Part shown: piece after piece, positions 56,894-64,000 of the stretch | How positions within the stretch are numbered: position 1 is the stretch's first letter | Layout of the letters: each line of letters begins with the position of its first letter | Source: Delphinus delphis | Lineage: Eukaryota > Chordata > Mammalia > Artiodactyla > Delphinidae | Reading direction: 5' to 3' | Assembly: GCF_949987515.2 (NCBI RefSeq) | Contig: NC_082703.1 | Location: forward strand, 6,868,680-6,932,679 | Length of the DNA: 64,000 nucleotides | Notes under the pieces: model-generated | What the model saw: the letters and a program-made list of their open reading frames with translations, nothing else | What the model was told of the DNA's origin: nothing | The model's database searches: none | Program-made: the position numbers and the translations under genes

Positions 56894-57759
56894 ATGAAGG
56901 AGCAAGGTAAAAACCCATCAGACAAAACAAATGAAGAGGAAATAGGCAGTCTACTGGAAAAAGAATTCAGAGTAATGATAGTAAAGAGGATCAAAAATCT
57001 TGGAAATAGAATGGAGAAAATACAAGAAATGTTTAACAAAGACCTAGAAGAACTAAAGAGCAAAAAAACAATGATGAACAATACAATAAATGAAATTAAA
57101 AATTCTCTAGAAGGAATCAATAACAGAATAACTGAGACATAAGAATGGATACGTGCCCTGGAAGATAAAATAGTGGAAATAACTACTGCAGAGCAGAATA
57201 AAGAAAAAAGAATGAAAAGAATTGTGGACCATCTCAGAGACCTCTGGAACAATATGAAATGCACCAACCTGCAAAATATAGGGGTCCCAGAAGAAGAAGA
57301 GAAAAAGAAAGGAACTGAGAAAATATTTGAAGAGATTATAGTTGAAAACTTCCCTAATATGGGAAAAGAAATAGTCAATCAAGTCCAGGAAGTGCAGAGA
57401 GTCCCAAACAGGATAAATCCAAGAAGAAACACACCAAGACACATATTAATAAAACTATCAAAAATTTGATACAAAGAAAAAATATTAAAAGCAGCGAGGG
57501 AAAACAACCAATAACATACAAGGGAATACCCATAAGGTTAACAGCTGATCTTTCAGCAGAAATTCTGCAAGCCAGAAGGGAATGGCAAGACATATTTAAA
57601 GTGATGAAAGGGAAAAACCTACAACCAAGATTACTCTACCCAGCAAGGATCTCATTCAGATTTGATGGAGAAATTAAAACCTTTACAGACAAGCAAAAGC
57701 TAAGAGAATTCAACACCACCGAACCAGCTTCACAACAAATGCTAAAGGAACTTCTCTAG
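56894..57759 (+). pseudogene. L1 ORF1 (RNA-binding protein) remnant
   Basis: Encodes the L1 RNA chaperone. The N-terminal part is Lys/Glu-rich and coiled-coil-like (KRIKNLGNRMEKIQEMFNKD). Next come the RRM-type segment (NIGVPEEEEKKKGTEKIFEE, EVQRVPNRINPRRNTPRHI) and the C-terminal domain (PITYKGIPIRLTADLSAE, MKGKNLQPRLLYPARISFR). It is broken by TAA at 57140-57142, TGA at 57467-57469 and a one-base shift near 57500, after which the C-terminus is in another frame and ends at 57759. Confidence 0.88.
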
Positions 57760-57817
57760 GCAGGAAACACAAGAGAAGGAAAAGACCTACAACAACAAAC
57801 CCAAAACAATTAAGAAA

Positions 57818-58512
57818 ATGGTAATAGGAACATACATATCAATAACTACCTTAAATGTAAATGGATTAAATGCTCGAACCAAAAGACAAAGATTGGCTGA
57901 ATGGATATAAAAACAAGACCCATATATATGCTGTCTACAAGAGACCCACTTCAGACCTAGGGACACATACAGACTGAGAGTGAGGGGCTGGAAAAAGATA
58001 TTCCATGCAAATGGAAATCAAAAGAAAGTTGGAGTAGCAATTCTCATGTCAGACAAAATAGACTTTAAGATAAAGACTATTAAAAGAGCAAAGAAGGACA
58101 CTACATAATAATCAAGGAATCAATCCAAGAAGAAGATATAACAATTGTAAATATTTATGCACCCAACATAAGAGCACCTCAATACATAAGGCAAATGCTA
58201 ATAGCCATAAAAAGGGAAATAGACAGTAATACAATCATAGTAGGGGACTTTGACACCCCACTTTCACCAAGGGACAGATCATCCAAATTGAAAATAAATA
58301 AGGAAACACAAGCTTTAAATGATATATTAAACAAGATGGACTTAACTGATACTTATAGGACATTCTATCCAAAAACAACAGAATACACTTTCTTCTCAAG
58401 TGCTCATGGAACATTCTCCAGGATAAACCATATCGTGGTCACAAATCAAGCCTTGGTAAATTTAAGAAAGCCGAAATCATATGAAGTATCTTTTCCAACC
58501 AAAATGTTATGA
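57818..58512 (+). pseudogene. L1 ORF2 endonuclease-domain remnant
   Basis: Begins MVIGTYISITTLNVNGLNARTKRQRLAEWI, then TAA at 57908-57910. Recognisable endonuclease pieces follow: CCLQETHFRP, KVGVAILMSDKID, TIVNIYAPN, VGDFDTPLSPRDRS and YTFFSSAHGTFSRINHIV. The APE-type endonuclease nicks target DNA. Here the conserved Asp in SRIDH reads Asn (SRINH). The SDH motif that normally closes the domain is lost in decayed sequence near 58490, and a one-base shift lies near 58105. Confidence 0.85.
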
Positions 58513-59276
58513 GACTAGATATCAATTACAGGAAAAAATCTGTACAAAATACAAACACATGGAGGCTAAACAATACACTACTAAATAACCAAGATATCAC
58601 TGAAGAAATCAAAGAGGAAATCAAAAAATACCAAGAAACAAGTGACAATGAAAACACAATGCCCCAAAACCTATGGGATGCAGCAAAAGTAGTTTTAAGA
58701 GGGAAGTTTATAGCAATACAATCCTACCTCAAGAAACAAGAAACATCTCAAATAAACAACCTAACCTTACACATAAAGCAATTAGAGAAAGAAGAACAAA
58801 AAACCCCCAAAGTTAGCAGAAGGAAAGAAATCATAAAGATCAGATCAGAAATAAATGAAAAAGAAATGAAGGAAACAATAGCAAAGATCAATAAAACTAA
58901 AAGATGGTTCTTTGAGAAGATAAACAAAATTGATAAACCATTAGCCAGACTCATCAAGAAAAATAGGGAGAAGACTCAAATCAATAGAATTAGAAATGAA
59001 AAGGGAAAAGTAACAACGGACACTGCAGAAATACAAAGGATCGTGAGAGGTTACTACAAGCAACTACATGCCAATAAAATGGACAACCTGGAAGAAATGG
59101 ACAAATTCTTAGAAAAGCACAACCTTCCGAGATGGAACCAGGAAGAAATAGAAAATATAAAGAGACCAATCACAAGCACTGAAATTGAAACTGTGATTAA
59201 AATCTTCCAACAAACAAAATCCCAGGACCAGATGGCTTCACAGGCAAATTATATCAAACATTTAGAGAAGAGCTAA
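58509..59276 (+). pseudogene. L1 ORF2 inter-domain (Z) segment
   Basis: A 255-codon open stretch between endonuclease and polymerase: WRLNNTLLNNQDITEEIKEE, NLWDAAKVVLRGKFIAIQSY, KWFF-like RWFFEKINKIDKPLARLIKK and GYYKQLHANKMDNLEEMDKF. It ends at a TAA after a small indel near 59215, where the conserved GPDG-type motif (here SQDQMAS in a shifted context) starts the polymerase. Confidence 0.85.
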
Positions 59277-59415
59277 CATCTATCCATCTCAAACTCTTCC
59301 AAAATATAGCAGAGGGAGGAACACTCCCAAAATCATTCTACGAGGCCACCATCACCCTTATACCAAAACCAGACAAAATGTCACAAAGAAAGAAAACTAC
59401 AGGCCAATATCACTG

Positions 59416-59870
59416 ATGAAAATAAATGCAAAAATCCTCAACAAAATACTAGCTAACAGAATCCAACAGCATATTAAAAGGATCATACACCATGATCAAG
59501 TGGGGTTTATCCCAGGAATGCAAGGATTCTTCAATATATGCAAATCAATCAATGTGATAAACCATATTAACAAACTGAAGGAGAAAAACCATATGATCAT
59601 CTCAATAGATGCAGTAAAAGCTTTTGACAAAATTCAACACCATTTATGATAAAAGCCCTCCAGAAAGTAGGCATAGAGGGAACTTACCTCAACATAATAA
59701 AGGCTATATATAACAAACCCACAACCAACATTGTTCTCAATGGTGAAAAACTGAAACCATTGTCACTAAGATCAGGAACAAGACAAGGTTGTCCACTCTC
59801 ACCACTGTTATTCAACATACCTTTGGAAGCTTTAGCCACAGCAATCAGAGAAGAAAAAGAAATAAAATGA
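59416..59870 (+). pseudogene. L1 ORF2 RT fingers/palm, frameshifted
   Basis: Contains [15 protein letters not shown], the motif A region [13 protein letters not shown] and, after a one-base loss near 59641, [17 protein letters not shown] in the next frame. It stops at TGA 59868-59870, exactly the site interrupted in the L1 at the start of the window (381-383). The frame resumes directly as [16 protein letters not shown] (FADD at 59907-59918). Confidence 0.88.
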
Positions 59871-60917
59871 ATCCAAATCGGGAAAGAAGAAGTAAAGCTG
59901 TCACTGTTTGCAGATGACATGATACTATACATAGAGAATCCTAAAGATGCTGACAGAAAACTACTAGAGCTAATCAATGAATTTGGTAAAGTAGCAGGAT
60001 ACAAAATAAATGCACAGAAATCTCCTGCATTCCTATACACTAATGATGAAAAATCTGAAAGAGAAATTAAGGAAGCACTCCCATTTACCACTGCAACAAA
60101 AAGAATAAAATACCTAGGAATAAACCTACCTAAGGGAACAAAAGACCTGTATGCAGAAAACTATAAGACACTGATGAAAGAAATTAAAGGTGATGCAAAC
60201 AGATGGAGAGATATACCATGTCCTTGGATTGGAAGAATCAACTTTGTGAAAATGACTATACTACCTAAAGCAATCTACAGATTCAATGCAATCCCTATCA
60301 AACTACCAATGGCATTTTTCACAGAATTAGAACAAAAAATGTCACAATTTGTATCGAAACACAAAAGACCCCAAGTAGCCAAAGCAATCTTGAGAAAGAA
60401 AAATGGAGCTGGAGGAATTGGGTTCCCTGACTTCAAACTATACTACAAAGCTACAGTAATCAAGACAGTATGGTACTGGCACAAGAACAGAAATATAGAT
60501 CAGTGGAACAGGATAGAAAGCCCAGAGATAATCCTATGCACAGATGGTCACCTTATCTTTGATAAAGGAGGCAAGAATATACAATGGAGAGAAGACAGCC
60601 TCTTCAATAAGTGGTGCTGTGAAAACTGGACAGCTACATGTAAAAGAATGAAATTAGAACACTCCCTAATACCATACACAAAAATAAACTCAAAATGGAT
60701 TAAAGACCTAAATGTAAGGTCAGACACTATAAAACTCTTAGAGGAAAACATAGGCAGAACACTCTATGACATAGATCACAGCAAGATCCTTTTTGACCCA
60801 CTTCCTAGAGAAATGGAAATAAAAACAAAAATAAACAAATGGGACCTAATGAAGCTTAAAAGATTTTGCACAGCAAAGAAAACCCTAAACAAGATGAAAA
60901 GACAGTCCTCAGAATGA
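59871..60917 (+). pseudogene. L1 ORF2 RT motif C and thumb segment
   Basis: Continues in frame after the TGA through [47 protein letters not shown] and [14 protein letters not shown]. It runs 349 codons to TGA 60915-60917, a change in a position that is usually Trp (SEW). It is the longest intact ORF2 stretch in the window. Confidence 0.9.
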
Positions 60918-61081
60918 GAGAAAATATTTGCAAATGAAGCAACTGACAAAGGGCTAATCTCCAAAATATACAAGCAGCTTATCAGCTCAATATCAAAAAA
61001 ACAAACAATGCAATCCAAAAATGGGCAGAAGACCTAAATAGACATTTCTCCAAAGAAGATACACATTTTGCCAACAAACAC

Positions 61082-61363
61082 ATGAAAGGATGCTCAACAT
61101 CACTAATCATTAGAGAAATGCAAATCAAAACTACAATGAGCTATCACCTCACACCAGTCAGAATGGCCATCATCAAAAAATCTACAAACAATAAATGCTG
61201 GAGAGGGTGTGGAGAAAAGGGAACCCTCTTGCGCTGTTGGTGGGAATGTAAATTGATACAGCCACTATGGAGAACAGTATGGAGGTTCCTTAGAACACTA
61301 AAATATAACTACCATATGACCCAGCAATCCCACTACTGGGCATATACCCTGAGAAAACCATAA
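61082..61363 (+). pseudogene. L1 ORF2 C-terminal Cys-rich segment
   Basis: [22 protein letters not shown] is the cysteine-rich motif of the ORF2 C-terminus. Frameshifts before 61082 and after about 61310 separate it from the rest of the protein. Confidence 0.85.
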
Positions 61364-62005
61364 TTCAAAAAGAGTCATGTACCACAATGTTCATTGCAGC
61401 TCTATTTACAATAGCCAGGACATGGAAGCGACCTAAGTGTCCATCAACAGATGAATGGATAAAATGTGGCACATATATGCAATGGAATATTACTCAGCCA
61501 TAAAAAGAAACGAAATTGAGTTATTTTTAGTGAGGTGGATGGACCTAGAGTCTGTCATACAGAGTGAAGTAAGTCAGAAAGAGAAAAACAAATACCATAT
61601 GCTAACACATATATATGGAATCTAAAAATAAATAAATAAATGGTTCTCAGGAACCTAGGGGCAGGACAGGAATAAGGACGCAGACATAGAGAATGGACTT
61701 GAGGACAAAGGGAGGGGGAAGGGGAAGCTGGGACGAAGTGAAAGAGTGGCATGGACATATATACACTACTAAATGTCATATAGATAGCTAGTGAGAAGCA
61801 GCCACATAGCATAGGGAGATGAGCTCGGTGTTTTGTGACCAACTAGAGTGGTGGGATAGGGACTGTGGGAGGGAGATGCAAGAGGGATGAGATATAGGGT
61901 ATATGTATATGTATAGCTGATACACTTTGTTATACAGCAGAAACAACACACCATTGTAAAGCAATTATACTCCAATAAAGTTGTTAAAAAGAAACAAAAA
62001 AAAGC

Positions 62006-64000
62006 AATACTGTTGCAATTCACAAGAGATATGAAATCATGATTCTCACTGTTAGTCATAGTAAATAAAGACTTCCTCACTTTAAATTTTTTTATAGAAA
62101 TGAGAAAGAGCTTGGATATTAGTTTTTGTTTACTTATCAAATTCCTAATTATGCACTTACTTTTACCTTCCTTAAATCATTTCTGTAATTTTTACTTAAT
62201 AAATTCCATTTTACTCTAAAAAATAGCAACATATTAAAGGAAGAATATGCCATATACAAGGAGGTTTTATTCTAAGAATAAGTATGGAAGTTTATTTCAA
62301 CATTAGGAAATTTATTAATTTTTTAATATGATACATATTACTACCTAAATATGTTAAAAGAGGAAAACAGATATGATCCCTTTATCAGGGTCTAAAACTG
62401 CATTTTACAAAATTGAACATCCAGAACTGAAAATAGTAATTTAGAAAACTTTAGTATATTAAAGATAGAAGAAAATTTCTTAACACAAAAAAGTATCAGA
62501 AACCTATAGTAATCATCAGAGTAAACAGTAAGAGAGCTGCACGGGCTAAATCACGCCTCTCCAATACTATTGTCATTCAGTTATTATTGTTGAGGTTTAG
62601 CTAAAGAAATACTACAAGAAAAGTAAATAAGAGATAAATATTGCAGAGTAAGAGCCAAAAAAGTTCATTATTGATTACAGTATTATTGTAAACCTAGAAA
62701 ATCTAAGTTAATCAAAAAAGAATGTACTAGATGAGAGCTCAGTAAATTGGCTGTATAAGACAAAAATAAATAGTTTTCTTATGCGTTAAGAATAACCAAC
62801 TGGAGTCAAAGAATGGGGAAAAAATCCTATTTGCAAATGTAACTAGTTGCTGGAAATTAACAAAAGCTTGAAATATGGAAGAACTATATAAAAACATTAT
62901 GACATGCTATTGAATGAGCTAAGAAAGTAACTGAAAAAATGGGAAACATACCATATTCTTGCTGGAAATATTCGTTCTCACAAATGTGTCTTTTATCCCA
63001 GATTACCTATTAATTTATGGAATGCCATTCAAAATCTCAGTGGGATATTTTTGAAGTTTAAAAATTGATTCTAAAGTTCATCTTGAAGACTGTATACAGA
63101 AATAGTTCATAAATTTTGGAAAAGAGGAGAATAATGATGGTAGGGTTTGCTTTGTTGTCTATCAAATATACTACGAAATATTTTATTAGTACAGAAATTG
63201 ATAAATTAATCAAACTTAATTCTAGAAGGATTTTGATTTAAATACTATTATAAACTATAGGAAACAAGGAAACTCTTCTTTAAACTCAGTAAGTTCGCAG
63301 ATCTTTCTAAAGATTTTCTCAAAAATTACACTAAGGCTGGAAACCTTTAAAAAACTGACAGATTTGACCACACAGTAATTGTATACTTTTCCACATCGAA
63401 AGACATCATTAACACAGTTAATAGACCATCAACAAACTGGAAAAATATATTATGTGAGTTAGGCAAAGATTTAGCAATCACAATATATAAAGAACGCCTA
63501 CACATCAATAAGAAAAAGGTAAATAGCAGCAAAATGATGCTAATTGATGATTCACAGAAAAATACGAATTTCCCATAAATGTAAGCAAAGTTCTTCCACT
63601 TATGAAAAGAAATTCATATTAAATCTGTAAGATCCTACTTTTCACTTCTTAGAAACAATGGTAACATTTATGTTTTGAGAATGTACAGAAACATATGCTG
63701 TTGGCGAGGGTATAAATTGGTTGGTGTAACCATCTGTAAGGACAGCTTATCCATGTGTATCAAATTTAAAATGGGCATTCCCTTTGACCTAGCAATTACA
63801 CGTCTATATATTTATTCTATGGAAATAATCTCACAAGTTTGCAAAGATCTGTGTGCAATGTTAACTGATATATTATTTATAATAGCAAAGAATTTAAACT
63901 GACCTAAAGGTCTACCAGTTAGGGATTTGTTTTAATACATATGACTGATTCAAATCTTGATGAATTAATATCAAGGATGAGCTTGATATTTTCAGGCCCT
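62006..64000 (+). other. AT-rich decayed LINE sequence, no gene
   Basis: The last 2 kb are AT-rich and belong to the ancient LINE that the younger L1 interrupted. No intact frame longer than about 75 codons has recognisable similarity beyond that element. Confidence 0.6.

Larger units (their letters stand above)
54726..62005 (+). mobile_element. Near-full-length L1 LINE, inactive
   Basis: A 7.3-kb element: 5' untranslated region beginning ACCCTCAAGATGGCGGAGG, ORF1 remnant (56894-57759), ORF2 remnant (about 57818 to 61.5 kb), 3' untranslated region, AATAAAG near 61975 and an impure A tail. The GC-rich part at about 55000-55800 is the internal promoter region. The flanks share only AGCAATA (within 54715-54725 and at about 62003-62010), a weak candidate target-site duplication. 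Stops and frameshifts in both ORFs mean it cannot mobilise itself. Confidence 0.92.
52923..64000 (+). mobile_element. Ancient L1/HAL1-like LINE, split by younger insertions
   Basis: Three segments (52923-53577, 54292-54725, 62010-64000) read in order as a heavily decayed ORF2-like LINE. Landmarks are AGGTGGTTCTTTAAAAATAC, then CAAAATTGACTCAAGAATAT and CACCAGGTCTGGATAGTTTT. After the gap come CAACATTAGGAAATTTATTA, ATGCCATTCAAAATCTCAGT, GTTGGCGAGGGTATAAATTG and TTTGACCTAGCAATTACACG. The order follows polymerase to C-terminus of L1. The gaps are filled by a MaLR LTR and a younger L1. The element runs past the window end. Confidence 0.65.

Overview
This window is mammalian nuclear DNA. The best reading is a cetacean (whale or dolphin). 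Eight short, closely similar tRNA-derived SINEs of the CHR-1 type (tRNA-like A and B boxes, a CHR body, an A tail) and four older relatives are scattered through it. They sit beside L1 elements of the cetartiodactyl type and mammal-wide MIR, L2, MaLR and hAT/Tigger fossils. No host protein-coding gene, rRNA or functional tRNA gene can be supported. Every open frame with recognisable protein similarity belongs to a broken L1. The window therefore looks like intergenic or deep intronic sequence.

Layout. Bases 1-2487 are the 3' part of an L1 whose 5' end lies outside the window. From 2.5 to 26 kb there is mostly unrecognised sequence with older SINEs (3.5, 6.6 and 6.8 kb), a degraded LTR (7.2-7.9 kb), MIR and L2 fossils, three MaLR-type LTRs (9.8, 13.5 and 14.5 kb), CHR-1 SINEs (15.1 and 23.3 kb), an antisense L1 tail (19.6 kb), a polypurine tract (20.6-21.05 kb) and a fourth LTR (25.5 kb). 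From 26 to 31.5 kb elements are dense: CHR-1, a solo gammaretrovirus-like LTR split by a SINE, an antisense L1 tail, a large imperfect inverted repeat (30.0-30.8 kb) and a hAT element split by a CHR-1. From 33 to 44 kb there are L2 and MIR fossils, a MER20-like hAT element, a CHR-1, a degenerate CA tract, and two inverted copies of one segment about 9 kb apart (33.9-34.4 and 43.4-43.8 kb) that share 72 identical bases. From 44 to 50 kb there are MaLR, L2, two CHR-1 copies, a Tigger1-type element carrying a perfect hairpin, and an L1 tail with a candidate 3' transduction. From 52.9 kb to the end an ancient L1/HAL1-like element has been split by a MaLR LTR (itself split by a CHR-1) and by a nearly complete 7.3-kb younger L1 (about 54726-62005).

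How the parts relate. The elements form a layered record: MIR and L2 first, then MaLR, hAT and Tigger, then L1 and CHR SINEs, whose A tails and target-site duplications fit insertion by L1 machinery. Both larger L1 copies carry the same in-frame TGA just before the reverse-transcriptase FADD motif, which suggests a common, already interrupted source or a subfamily marker. Several AT-rich, repeat-free intervals with homeodomain-type TAATTA cores are possible regulatory islands, but this is only inference. Family names are assigned from memory of consensus features without a database search, and boundaries of old repeats are approximate.
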